Below are positions 34,744 through 45,899 of a stretch of 64,000 nt of DNA, piece after piece. The stretch comes from Diphasiastrum complanatum (taxonomy: Eukaryota > Streptophyta > Lycopodiopsida > Lycopodiales > Lycopodiaceae). Both the position numbers and the translations under genes were made by a program. The DNA is taken from assembly GCA_029204225.1 (NCBI GenBank), contig CM055097.1, forward strand, positions 26,939,039-27,003,038, written 5' to 3'. The notes beneath the pieces are model-generated. The model did not search any database and had not been told where the DNA came from. It worked only from the letters and a program-made list of their open reading frames with translations. The first letter of the stretch is position 1, and each line of letters starts with the position of its first letter.

Positions 34744-37468
34744 ATGTTCCACTTCAACTATGGTTTATACACTTGTTCATGCTTGTTTACCTCTTACTGA
34801 TAGACCAATCATTTTATATCTTTCAATAATCTCTTCTTATTCTTCTACGTTCGAAGATAAAGACTCCCATTCGGCCATTGATCGGTATTTGTGTACTTGT
34901 TTATTTTGATGATATTTTGATTTACGGTTTTGACTTGATTTCTCACATAGATCGTTTATAGTTTGATTTTCAGCTTCTTGTCACTCATCAACATTTTGCC
35001 AAGCAATCTAAGTGCACTTTTGTTGTTAATGCCATTGACTTTCTAGGTTTTATTGTTAGTGATGGTACCGTTTCACTTGATCCACCAGGCTATCCTTCAA
35101 TGGCCTATTCCTAGTGATGTTCATGTTGTTTGTATTTTTTTAGGACTTTTCACTCATATACATAAGCCTGTGCCACACTTTGTTTCCATTGCACATCCAT
35201 TACATGCTCTCTTGTATAAGAGTACTAAGTTTGATTGGTCTCCTTCACATGTCAAGATGCTTTTACTAGTCTTTAGCATATTCTTGCTATTGCTCTTGTT
35301 CTAGCTCTACCTGATTTTAGCAGGCGCTTTGTTTTTGAGACTAATGCTAGTGTTGTAGGTGTTGGGGCTCCTCTTCACTAGGATTCTCATGTTATAGCTT
35401 ATGAGTCCCGTCGCCTACGTTCTTTTGAGACTAGGTAATCTACTCATGAGAAAGAGATATTATCGGTCATTCATGCTCTTATACCATAATCCATAGACAT
35501 TGCGTTTTGATTTACACATTGATCATCAGTCTTTGCATTACCTTGAGACTCAGAAACATCCTAGTGATTGCCAATTTCGTTGGATGCAGTTCTTACAGAG
35601 TTTTCATTACCATTTGCACTATCGTCTGGGTAAAGTAACGCAAGTGCCGATGCTTTGTCCCGATTACCTGCTTTTATATGCACTCTCACTACTATTTTAC
35701 CTAATTGGTTTGTTCTCCTTCCGGCTGCATATTCTACTTGCCCTGATTTTCGCGATTTTTATCCTACTGCTCAGCCTCCCTCTTCTCTTCACCATCAGGT
35801 CTACTCTCTTGTCGATCATCAGTTATATCACTACGGCTCTCTATGTGTTCCTAGTCTTTCCCATATTCGTTCTAGACTGTTATTTTATTTTCATTATACT
35901 CGAGTTGGTGATCATTACAATTTTTAAAAGTCTTTTGCTCGATTAAATCCCTGGTTTTATTGGCCTTATATGAAGTTTGATTTAGTTACTCTTATTCAAC
36001 ATTCTACTTTTTGTGCTCGAAATAGTACTCCCATGCTAAAACTCCTGGCCTTCTTCAACATTGGCCTATTCTGCATTGTCAATGGACTGATATCTCTATG
36101 GATTTTATACTAGGCTTGCGCTGCACACAGCATGGTCATGCTTTTTCAAACAAGCACATTTTCTTCCTGTCAAATCTACTCTTCTGTTTGAACAGTGTGC
36201 TCGCATTTTCCTATCTACGATATTTTGCCATCATCGCCGTCCACGTTCCATTCTTATTAACCACGATTCTGGTTTTTGGAAAGAACTTATGCACATTTTG
36301 GATATTCAAATTATCATTCATCTGCCATTGGTCAATCCGAGGTTCTGAATCGTATTTCAAAAAATTAATTGCATAACTTTGTCACCTTCTGGCGAGATTG
36401 GGATTCAGCATCTGTGTTTTGCAAAATACAGTTATAACAGTTCTATTAGTAGAAGCAGGAGCGTGTCTTCTTTTCTCTTGGCTACCAGATGTTCACCAGT
36501 TTTACTACGTATACCACTACCCCCTAATGATGTTCCTCTGACTTTATCTTCTTTTCTTGCCAATGCTCGTGATTGTATTGTGCAGGCACAACATCATTTA
36601 GCATGCATGATGCATTCATCATCAGTATAAGTCTGTGGTTGATCGTCATAGGTCTTTTCTATAATTTGCTAAGGACCAATTTTTTTACCTCCATCTTTCT
36701 TTTACCAACCATAAACTTGTTCAAGGTCACTCTCTTGCTGAAAATTGTCTACATGTTACTATGGTCCTTTTCTTATCCTTGAAAAACTTAGTCCTGCCAC
36801 ATATCATTCACAACTACCTGACACTGCATGTGCTCGTGATATCTTTCACATCAGTTTACTTCGCTCTTCTCTTTTTCCTAGTGAACCTCAAGATCCCTTT
36901 TTCCCTCTCAACCCTTAGATCTTTCCTTTTTTGCCTGCTGCTATATTCGAAGTTCATTTCCTTCTCCATCGTCGTTGTCGCCTAGTACAGTTCCTTGTCC
37001 AATGGGATGGTCGCCCTACTGATGAGGCTACTTGGGATTCTTTGATGTTTTGCTCACACGCCCTTACTGCAGGAACAGGCTCGTACTCCTCATGCCTTGT
37101 ACACGATTCTCCTGTTGCTGATATTTCGGTTCCTGGTGTACCTCATGATATCGTTGCTACTTCTGTTGATGGTGATGTACCTAATATTGATGGTGCCGAT
37201 GCTCCTGCTATTGATACTCCACTTATTGTTGCTAATGATCTCAGTCATCAACATCCAATACCGAATACTTACTGATATGATTTTATTTCTACTAGAACGT
37301 TCCATAAGGTTTATAGTACTAAAAGTGGGTTTCTACGGCTGTAGGGGATTCGGCTCTTGGACTAGCACCATTAGCACAAAATCAGAACCCATAAAAGAAA
37401 ACGACAAACAGTGGTACAAAAGTAGCTCTAGCAATAAAAAATATAGCCCACATTGAGGGCAATGTTTC
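34744..37468 (+). pseudogene. Gypsy remnant D, related to B: RT end to chromodomain
   Basis: RT C-terminal sequence with VYFDDILIYG appears near 34900, followed by FAKQSKCTFVVNAIDFLGF. The RNase H region is readable in pieces (AYESRRLRSFETR near 35400; HIDHQSLHYLETQKHPSD near 35516). Integrase pieces follow (MDFILGLRCTQHGHA near 36098; SYNSSISRS near 36430). A chromodomain lies near 36985-37040 (QFLVQWDGRPTDEATW), ending with a stop near 37275. Stops and shifts occur throughout. Sequence and codon use are closest to B. The part upstream of the RT C-terminus is missing at the C1 boundary. Confidence 0.82.
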
Positions 37469-38000
37469 AAAAGGGGGGAGTGTTATGGAGACACAGTCCA
37501 TGCGTCTCAATTGTACACTTATTTGACCTGCAACTATTTGGGGTCCCACAATTCTTTTATTAAGTTTAAGCCCCCTTTGAAATACACTTGATACTTAAAT
37601 GGACCAATGGGCCAAATGCCCTGATTGGATACCCTACGTGACATATACTAATTTGGCACTCAGTTTACAACTCCTATGAAGTCTTCATGTCATGAATATG
37701 ATATATTCGTATATCCGAAAAACAGCCCGTAAGGCTTCATTGTTATTGGAAAATATTTTCTCCCTATATCAAAAAGTAGACATGAATTTAGCTTCGCTTT
37801 TAAATTTTTCAAATTACGTATATATATTACAGCTTAATCTTATCTTTACATTACTAATTTTTCTTATAGCACTCATTACATTTACAATATCTTCTCTCTA
37901 TTTGAGTTCTAATGTACATAAGTTAATAAGGATTTCACTTTATTGCCTTTTCCATAATGAAAGTTGAAATTCCAATCATCTTTCAATATGTGAAAATTAG
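37469..38000 (+). repeat. Polypurine tract and probable 3' LTR of D
   Basis: A clear polypurine tract AAAAGGGGGGAG (37469-37480) is followed by TGTTATGGAGACACAG at 37481, a canonical TG LTR start. The right end is not defined because no second copy is in the window. Confidence 0.55.
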
Positions 38001-38268
38001 AATATTTTCAAAAAACTATAGAGAACAGTACCCATAACTTCAATACATGATCTCTATATAAGTTGTAACTAAAATGCTTACAAGATGGAAATGACTTTTT
38101 GTGCTTAGAATACTACACATCTTTTCCAATAAACATCGCATCAAGTTTTCAAATTTGAATATTATGACTACTTTCTTGATTTCCATAATGATGTATAAGG
38201 GGAACATAAAAGACAAATGCATTGTCAACTCGTCAGAAGCATATCGATGGTTTAAATTTAACACTTAC

Positions 38269-38436
38269 ATCATATCTTCTTGGCCCAAATGTCCAGAACG
38301 CATGAATAAGCTAGCAAGAACCTTCGTCCTAGACCATTTGTCCATCAAGGCTTCTTGATCTACTGGTCTCTCCGGAGGAACTGTATCTAACAAAGGATCC
38401 AAAAGTGTGCAAAATCTCTCCAAAAGTTGCTCATAG
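38269..38436 (-). CDS. PYROXD2: PYROXD2-like FAD oxidoreductase, exon (168 bp)
   Basis: On the minus strand the exon follows an acceptor (TTTGCCAG) and ends before a donor (GTAAGTGTT at 38268). It encodes SYEQLLERFCTLLDPLLDTV, then a PPERP segment, and ends with FMRSGHLGQEDM. The DPLLD-x-x-PPE segment and the LGQxDM end are typical of the central part of plant PYROXD2 proteins. Phases match on both sides: it starts with the last base of a codon left open by the exon at 49572-49733 and ends with two bases completed by the exon at 25470-25527. There is no stop within the frame. A 62-bp TC microsatellite lies 36 bp upstream of the acceptor side. Confidence 0.85.
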
Positions 38437-38468
38437 CTGGCAAAGAAGATTCGAAGAATCATCAAAAA

Positions 38469-38472
<4 letters not shown>

Positions 38473-38534
<62 letters not shown>
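38473..38534 (+). repeat. (TC)31 microsatellite
   Basis: 62 bp of perfect TC dinucleotide in the intron close to the PYROXD2 exon acceptor. On the gene strand it is a GA run just upstream of the exon and may be length-variable. Confidence 0.98.
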
Positions 38535-38537
<3 letters not shown>

Positions 38538-39114
38538 CTTGTTTGTGTGACAAAATGAGACCAACAAAAGAAGATATTGAGGAATCCTTTTGACTACAAC
38601 AGAAATTGCCAAAGAGAGGGTCTTATTGTTTAGGTCTTCAAATGCCAAGACAAGGAAACTTGTATTTCAAAACAAGGGCAGTTGCAAGAAACTCAAGTTT
38701 CTATGGATGAAAACCTCATGCGTACACAAATTTGCTCAGATAAATCAGCCTTGACATAATCAAGTATGAACAAGATGGGGATGTTGTAGTGATGGGTATC
38801 ATGATGTAGGAGAGATGTCAATCTAGCAACATGTAGCTACCGCTCACAAATCAAGCCTCTCCCATTAGAGGGGCCCATGGGTATGCTTCTACCCTACAAG
38901 GCTCCATCCCAACTAGGAGTGATTTTAGACACCTCACTTGGACACATCAACAGTCTAACTGGGCCACATCTGCCATTGACCAATGAATCAGTACTCATTT
39001 TTTATAAATCCTTTCATTAGTTCATTTGAAACTTGCATGTTTGCTTCTTTTGTTCTTATCCTCTTTTCAATCGGGGCTATTGGACCTAAGTGATGGAAAT
39101 ATATATGTATGTAT
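38535..39114. other. Host intron, unassigned
   Basis: No gene or repeat is recognised. The last eight bases (39107-39114, GTATGTAT) are the left target duplication of the hAT element. Confidence 0.5.
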
Positions 39115-39205
39115 CATAGGTCCCGCGGTACTGGGTACCGCGGATCCCGATACCGCGGGACCATACTGGTACCGCGGTACCATGATGGTACCGCGGTACC
39201 ACAAT
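39115..39205 (+). repeat. hAT left terminus and subterminal palindromes
   Basis: The end reads CATAGGTCCCGCGG. Perfect self-complementary 14-mers GGTACCGCGGTACC occur at 39168-39181 and 39187-39200, with variants between. Such motif clusters are where hAT transposases bind. Confidence 0.85.
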
Positions 39206-39485
39206 ATAATAATATATTTATTATTTAATATTTTTTTTAATTTTTTTTTACCTAAACCTACCCGCCCCCCTCGCATTTCCTCTGAAATTTTTTTGAGCCC
39301 TCTCCGCCCTGCCATCGCTGCTGGTTTTTCTTGCCTGCCTTTGATTCCTTGCGTCGCCCATCGCCCACGCAACGCCCTGCCTTGCATCTGATTTCCTTTG
39401 CCCTGCACTCGCCCATTTTCAGCGTCTCTCCAACAGTGAACCCTGCTGTTTTTTTTCCAGCAATCCATCCCTCATTTCATCTGCA

Positions 39486-42400
39486 ATGGTGCAATCCGAC
39501 CTTTCCGGTCTGTGGGACGAGGTAGACATTGTCAGGCGGGTTGCCGACAAGGCCAACAAGACCGGTCAGAAGATCGTGCGCTGCCGATACTGTCTCGTCG
39601 AGTTTGCTGCATCCCTCACTCGCCTTAAAGGCCATCTGCTCGGTGCACGCGCCAAAAATGGTGCCACCTTGAATGCTGCCCCTTGTGGCAGCATGACCGT
39701 CCCCGACAGGCAGCGACTACTGGACACCTACGGGCCGCGGCTCGTGGCAGGGGAGAACACCATTTCGGAGGGCGTTCTCCGATTTTGCACCGCTCCTTAT
39801 GTGACTAACCCAGAGTTGCTGCCTGCTTGGCTGGCACGCACGAGGAGAGGGAGTGCATCCTCCTCTGGTCCCTTTGCCCCTCAGACAGCTCTGCCTCATG
39901 CACCCCCATCTGCTCAGATTCCGGTGGATCTCGTCCCATCGCGTCCGACAGTTGCCACTGCGGTTCCACCACCACCCACTGTTGCTCGCACTCCACCAGT
40001 CTACGACTTTCTCATGGACTCTCCGCCACCCGAGCAGGCCCAGGATGGTACTGGGCGGGCCTTCGAGGATGTGGAAGAGATCCCTTCTTCCTTCCCTTCC
40101 CATCCGGATGACCTCCTCAGCCAGCAGTTTTCGTACCCCATGCCAGATGTTGCCCCTCCACCAGTGCACCCCACCTATGCTGCTGCACCCATCCCTGCCA
40201 GTGCATCCCACTCTCCCCATTCCACGTCTACAGCCGATGCATCCACCAGCGCCCAGCCTGTCGCGTCATCGTCCATTCCCGTCACGGTTGGTGCACCGTG
40301 CTGGAGGTCCACCACCCGTCGTCCACCAGGGAGAGCCCTCGTGCAGCAGACCATTCGCGGCGCGCATCAGCCGCACATGGACAGAGAGGCCACACAGGCC
40401 GTGGCCAGTCTGGTTTATGAGCTGAACCTGCCCTTTGCCATCACCGACTCTGAGCCCTTCAGAAGGGCCTTCCGCCTTGCACAGTCTGTCAGCCCTAGCT
40501 GGAGAGTCCCTAGTTCAGAGGTTGTCCGCACACACATGCTGAGGGATAGGGTCGAGTCCTTGTCTAGAGAGATGGAGCCTCTGCGTCGGCACTGGGCCAC
40601 TTACGGTTGCAGCATCATGTCCGATGGCTGGACTGATGTCAGGAGGAGGCCGATCCTCAACATACTGGTCTCCAGCTGCATGGGCACACAGTTTTTGAGG
40701 GCAGTGGATTGCAGCAGGGGGGGGAGAGTCATATCTGCAGAGTTCATGTTTGATGTCATCAGGTCTTCCATCCTAGCCATAGGCCCACAGCATGTCGTCA
40801 CGGTGGTGACGGACAATGCCACGAACTGCATTCAGATGGGTGTACTGCTAGAGGCCGAGTTCCCTCATATTGTTCATACCCCCTGTGCAGCCCACGGCAT
40901 AGACCTTTTGATGGGGGACATTGGAGCACTTCCCTGGGTTAGAGCCATCGTCCGGGAGGCCCTCTTCCTGGTGACTTTTGTCACCAGAAAGAGGCGTGTT
41001 CTTGCCATGTTTCGGGTGTTTAGCCATCTGGACCTCCGTAAGCCAGCCCCCACGCGCTTTGCATTCGACTTGGTGGTCATCGACCGTTTGATCAGGTGCA
41101 GGGCCCAGCTTCTACAGAGGGTTGCCAGTGATCTTTGGGGTGCCAGTACATTTCCGCACACTGAGGATGGGGAGCACTTTTCTTCCACGGTGAGGGGAGA
41201 CCAGTTCTGGAGGGATGCACAGACATTGTCAGGACTGCTTCGACCACTCTACATTGTGCTCCGCATGGCTGACAGCGAGGGGTCGACACTTGGACTGGTG
41301 TATGAGCTCATGGACCGGATTGGACAGTTCCTGCAGCTGCCCATCTTGCAGCCAGAGAGGTAAGCGGTACAGTGTTGCAATTGACCTTTATCTTTTCAGT
41401 ACTTGCTAGTTTGTTTTTCTGTCAATGTTAAGCTTTTTCGTAATGCCCTAAACCACATGCCCCTCACCTGCAGGATGACAGAGCTGAAGTTCATATGGGA
41501 GACGCGATGGAACTACTTCCACAGGAGTATCCACAGCGTTGCACACATGCTGCATCCCCTCTTCCTCTCTCCGACACAGATCGCAGACAGGGAGCTCGAG
41601 GCCGATTGGCTTCAGTACATTCACAGGGTGGGTCCACACATAGGTTTGGATCCTATCAGGCTCATGGAGGAGCTCGCTGCATTTCGTTTCGGCATGGGCA
41701 CATTCGGCCACCCGGCTGCCCAGGATCCAGAGAGGAGGCAGCTACCCATTACCTGGTGGACCATGTTCGGTAGCACATACCCATCTATACAGCGTCTTGC
41801 ACTGCGTGTCCTTTCTCAGGTATGCATCTCATTTTATCCTCCATTTTTTGTGTTTCGTTGAAGTTTCACCTTTGCCACAATGTGCTGAAGTATTTCAATG
41901 CACGCACCACAGGACTGTGCTGCCTCTGTGTGTGAGCGTAATTGGAGCACATGGGCACTGATTCACACGAGGAGAAGAAACCGGTTGTCAGTGAGTCAGT
42001 TGGAGCGGTTGGTGTTCTGTAGCACCAACGCACGTCTCGCCAGGAGGCTTCCGACCATTACGAGCGCATTGCAGGTGATAAGCTAATCTTTCATAGCATG
42101 TTGGTTGACTCCTGGTATGTTGATTTCATTTCTTGAAAAAGTTGTCTCTCTGACATGCAAATTTTAAACCTTGCAGACGAAGATATCTGATTTGGAGCGC
42201 CAGGTTGACTTGCCTACGGACAGCACCCATCCCATGCCTGCAGATGACCTGGGCACACAGTTGATGGCAGAGAGAGAGAGGGAGCTTGCCGAGATGAGAG
42301 AGAGAGAGCTTGGGCTTGAGCACAGAGAGCCCCCATTGTATGAGGCAGATGAGCCAGTGTCAGAGGATGAGCATGATGAGGATGAGCCCATTCGGGTTGT

Positions 42401-43805
42401 GTTTGCCAGACCAGAGAGGGATGAGGCAGATTATACAGGTGCAGGGCACACGCCACGGGCAGGGGTCACAGGTGCATCACGTGGCAGAGGTGGGACACAT
42501 GGCACAGGTTATACCGGCAGACAGGCAGGGCACACAGGGGGGGGCAGTGGCATACCTACCTATGTCGACATGATGGAGGAGGCTCTTGATAGAGGGCAGA
42601 GTGGTTTAGATGCTGGTCCCGCAGATGTTTGGATGCGTGCAGCACAGAGTCATGGCCGTTACTACGACAGCACACCAGAGGAGGCACCTGATGACTTTCA
42701 TTGCACAGATTGGGAGGCCATGCAGGGTCTACAGGGTGCACATGATGAGGCACGGGATGAGGCTTGGGTTGATTCAGGGGTTGGTGCACAGGATGATTCA
42801 GAGGTCGGTGCACAGGATGATTTAGAGGCTGGTGCACAGGATGAGTCCCAGAGCCCAGAGCATTTGTATTCGGATGCCCAGCTGGCCGACTTGGTTGCCA
42901 CATTGGATTCAGAGGCCTTGCAGATGCCGAGTGTCAGGGCGCCCCCATCATCTCTTGCCAGCATGCCACACACAGAGTCCCAGCCAGAGCAGCCGCATGA
43001 GGTGCCTACAGTTCCTCCAGCTCCTCAGAGGGTGTATGTGCGTCGCACAGCTCCTCCAGTGCCACCGATGCCATTTAGGCCTGCATCCCCTCCATCGCCG
43101 TCCACTTCTGCAGCACCAGGTCTCCATGGCAGGCCACCATCTGTGCCCAGGTTTTCTCTTGCAGCGCCCACATCCACAGTGTCTCCTCCAGTGGCAGCAC
43201 CCACGTCACATCCTCCTCCTTTGGCAGCACCCAGGATGTACCAGTACCGGCCACCACAGCGCCCCTTTCAGTACATATCGCCACTGTACTCGCCTCCTGC
43301 ACAGCCAGTTCCTCCACCTGCAGCAGCCCCACGGGCACACACTCCACGAGCTCATCCTCCTCGCTCAGTTGCACAGGGAGTTCCCTCTTTTGCTTCCCTA
43401 TCCCAGCCGGCCTCAGCTTGGGCCCAGCCTAGCCAGCCAGGTGATTTGCATGGGGGTGACGAGGCATTGACAGCTCCTCTTGTCCGCAAGAGACCAGGCA
43501 GGCCCAAGGGTGCACCGAACAAGAAAGGCAAGGCACAGAAACTGCCAGGGAGGAGAGGACGACCATGCAGGGCTCCAGGTACAGGTAGAGGTGCAGTATC
43601 ACAGCCAGTTGGAGCAGGTGTTGTTGGTTTGGCCTGCTTGGGGGCTGATGCGGAGGCTGATTGGGAGGATGAGGATGACGAGTCTTCCCCCTCGGATACA
43701 CAGCCCATGCCAGTTCCAGACAGGCAGAGATATCGGCTGCGAGAGTCAGCTCGGGGCCCTGAGTTGTCTCCAGAGCATTCGTCTGAGTCAGAGCCAGAGC
43801 ATTGA
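39486..43805 (+). CDS. hAT transposase with BED finger, DUF659, hATC and AT-hook tail
   Basis: Four exons are supported: 39486-41359, 41474-41819, 41913-42074 and 42177-43805. All introns are GT-AG and phases are continuous, giving 1,336 residues with no stop. The BED-type zinc finger is at residues 33-67 (CRYC, then RLKGHL, then C67), followed by a Pro/Ser-rich linker to about 290. The DUF659/RNase H-like core has SDGWTDV near 379 and VTDNATN near 443, the first two catalytic Asp, then HTPCAAHGIDLL. The hAT dimerisation block spans exons 2-3 (CERNWSTWALIHTRRRNRL). Exon 4 adds about 540 low-complexity residues with a triple GAQDD-type repeat (about 42775-42845) and an AT-hook-like KRPGRPKG near 43495. 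It would cut and paste the element. The tail is long for the family. AATAAA lies at 44089. Confidence 0.88.
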
Positions 43806-44328
43806 TTGTGGCTCTATTGTTTTAGTTTCAGTAGTTTGTCTCTAGCAGTCGGTCTACCATTGTACTCAGATGATTTTTCACATTATATACAGTGTTTGGC
43901 CTACATTATTTGCTGCACATTGTGCGTATGTCGCTCTGTACATGTGATGCTTTATTTTATGTTGAAGAATTCTATGTGCGTGTGTGAATCCTATTTTCAT
44001 TTAATTTCGTTTGAAGTGAATGCTAGCTTCACATAGATGCACCTACATCATGAGCACAGCAATCACCCCTACACCCCAAACGACATTGAATAAACACATG
44101 TAATACATCTGCATTTAAAAAAATTACAAACATTGCATCTTACATGACCAGGCTCGCGTTGCACAAAAAACAACTATGTATATATTCAACCGTTGTATCA
44201 GGATAACATCACATATACTGTCATTTTTTTAAGCAGCCATCTAGTTATTTGCTGCACCATAAACTGCCGAAAACTACATAGCAACAGTCCGCCACATACG
44301 GGTGGACCTCATCTATTCTAAACATCCC

Positions 44329-44694
44329 TCACTGATCCTCCACCGACTCCTCGCCCTCGTCTGGTGCATTGTTTTGTCGCTCTTGCTCTGCCTCCCGGTT
44401 AGCCCGAGCTGCCTCCTGGTTAGCCCGACGTCTGGCCGCCCTTTCCCTGACCATGATGAGCTGTCGTCGTGTGAAATTCATTCCGATCTGCTCATCCAGA
44501 TCCAGCTCGACAGCGGGGACAGGATCCACAGCGGGGGCGGGTGGCTCCGGTTCCGGATTTCTCTGTCGAGTCTGTCGCAGCATCTCTCGGATATCTGCCT
44601 CTTGCTTCCGATGCCTCTCGTTGTGCCTTCGGATATCTTCCTCAAGCTTTCTCCTGGCTTCGCCCTCGGGCTTCGGTGGTATTCGCTCAGCCAT
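44329..44694 (-). CDS. hAT-internal accessory ORF, charged coiled-coil-like protein
   Basis: This is a 121-residue frame on the minus strand, convergent with the transposase (stop-to-stop distance about 520 bp). The start is chosen at ATG 44694 (MAERIPPKPEGEARRKL), which has a good GATGGCT context. The frame is open 14 codons further upstream without another ATG. It is extremely rich in Arg, Glu, Ala and Gln, with heptad-like helices at about 13-45 and 80-110 and an acidic end (DEGEESVEDQ). No known domain is recognised. Upstream sequence has repeated GAGAGGCTGTGAGAG-like units that could be promoter or 5' UTR. It could be an exon of a larger gene or a chance frame, and composition bias in GC-rich DNA lowers confidence. 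Confidence 0.5.
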   Translation of the reverse strand: MAERIPPKPEGEARRKLEEDIRRHNERHRKQEADIREMLRQTRQRNPEPEPPAPAVDPVPAVELDLDEQIGMNFTRRQLIMVRERAARRRANQEAARANREAEQERQNNAPDEGEESVEDQ

Positions 44695-44914
44695 CTCGAT
44701 CGACCTTCTCCTCACAGCACCCTGATCCTTGAACACCCTCTCACAGCACCCTGGCTCTCAAACAGCCTCTCACAGCCTGTCACCGGCTCTTGCTTGCTCT
44801 CTCACTGTCTATCACTAGCCCTCTCACAGCCTCTGAAAATGCCGACCACAATGGCATTGTGAGTGCCTATTTATCCCCACAGCCTGATCGGCCATGTGGA
44901 TCCCCATCATCCCT

Positions 44915-45095
44915 CCATGTGCCTCCGTACCCGCCCCCATGTGATGCTCCCCCCTGTGTTGGTCTCCCATTGGGCCCATGGTCTGCTCACCCACAATGCC
45001 CATGTGCCTCTGTACTTGCCCCCATGTGATGCTACCCCCCTGTGTTGGTCTCCCATTGGCCCCTCGGTCTGCTCACTCGCAGTGCCCATGTGCCA
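44915..45095. repeat. ~86-bp tandem repeat inside the hAT
   Basis: Two units start at about 44915 and 45000 (CCATGTGCCTC, CCCCCATGTGATGCT, TGTTGGTCTCCCATTGG), and a partial third starts at 45086. The period is about 86 bp. The repeat lies between the accessory ORF promoter side and the right terminus. Confidence 0.85.
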
Positions 45096-45240
45096 TTGCA
45101 ACGGTCCCCTGCATCATGTACTGTACCCTCTTTTTTTACACCCAGAACCCCCTCTTTTTACTTTTTTTTGTCCTTTTTTGGTAGTTAATATGCAAAAAAA
45201 AATTACTAAAAATATATTAAAAAATAAAAAAAAATATTAA

Positions 45241-45345
45241 AAATGGTACCGCCCTGGTACCGCGGATCCCAGGGCGGTACCGTACCGGCGGTACCACTGA
45301 TATGGTACCGGCGGTACCATACCAGCGGTACCAGAGGGTACTATG
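45241..45345 (+). repeat. hAT right terminus and subterminal repeats
   Basis: Clustered GGTACCG-type motifs (several CGGCGGTACC and one GGTACCGCGGATCCC) lead to the end GTACTATG, whose reverse complement CATAGTAC pairs with the left CATAGGTC. Confidence 0.85.
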
Positions 45346-45346
45346 G

Positions 45347-45350
<4 letters not shown>

Positions 45351-45387
<37 letters not shown>
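45351..45387 (+). repeat. (TA)n microsatellite
   Basis: A run of about 18 TA units adjoining the right hAT duplication. Confidence 0.95.
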
Positions 45388-45389
<2 letters not shown>

Positions 45390-45899
45390 TTAACATTGAG
45401 AGGTTCTATGGTACTAGCAAATTTCTCATCAAACGGATAGTAATGTTTGCATTGTAGTACACTCCTCTAACTATATTTCTGATGGTCGCCAACAAACCTA
45501 GCAATGGATTGTCACCTAGGCGAATTCTATAAAATAGTACCTATGTAACGAAATCCGTGGATTTCGGGACAAACGTGTCTCTGCCCATTTTGGCATCTCT
45601 GAAATATTGTTACATCCTTGTGGAGCCGTTCTTCATGTGAAGACAAATGGCTTTTTAGGAAAACATGTTTCGATTAAGAATAATTTAAGATTTTCCAAAA
45701 CTCCAGTATGTGAAGTTTTGATGCTTGGTCCATGCTAAATATCCAACTCCATTCAAGTTTCCTTCATAAAGTCCTAGTAGTCCAACTTTATCCCATTCAT
45801 GAAATAATTTGAACCAAAAGTCACTATATATCCTATGCACATAACTATTTAAATGAGTCCTAAAATAACTCACAGTTTGTGTGTGCTCTCATCTACTGG

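Larger units (their letters stand above)
39115..45345 (+). mobile_element. Complete hAT DNA transposon (6,231 bp)
   Basis: Short terminal inverted repeats begin CATAG at both ends. Both flanks are the 8-bp duplication GTATGTAT (39107-39114 and 45346-45353), the length typical of hAT elements. Subterminal regions carry palindromic GGTACCGCGG-type repeats. Inside are a spliced transposase gene and a second ORF on the opposite strand. The interior is visibly more GC-rich than the flanks. It lies in a PYROXD2 intron between the exons at 49572 and 38436. The flank is TATG-rich, so chance duplication is possible, but the protein family and TIR agree. Confidence 0.9.

Noticed and set aside
42310-43708. 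Several open frames on both strands over the hAT last exon
   Set aside because: High GC and repeats leave many frames open. Only the plus frame continues in phase from the hAT dimerisation exons.
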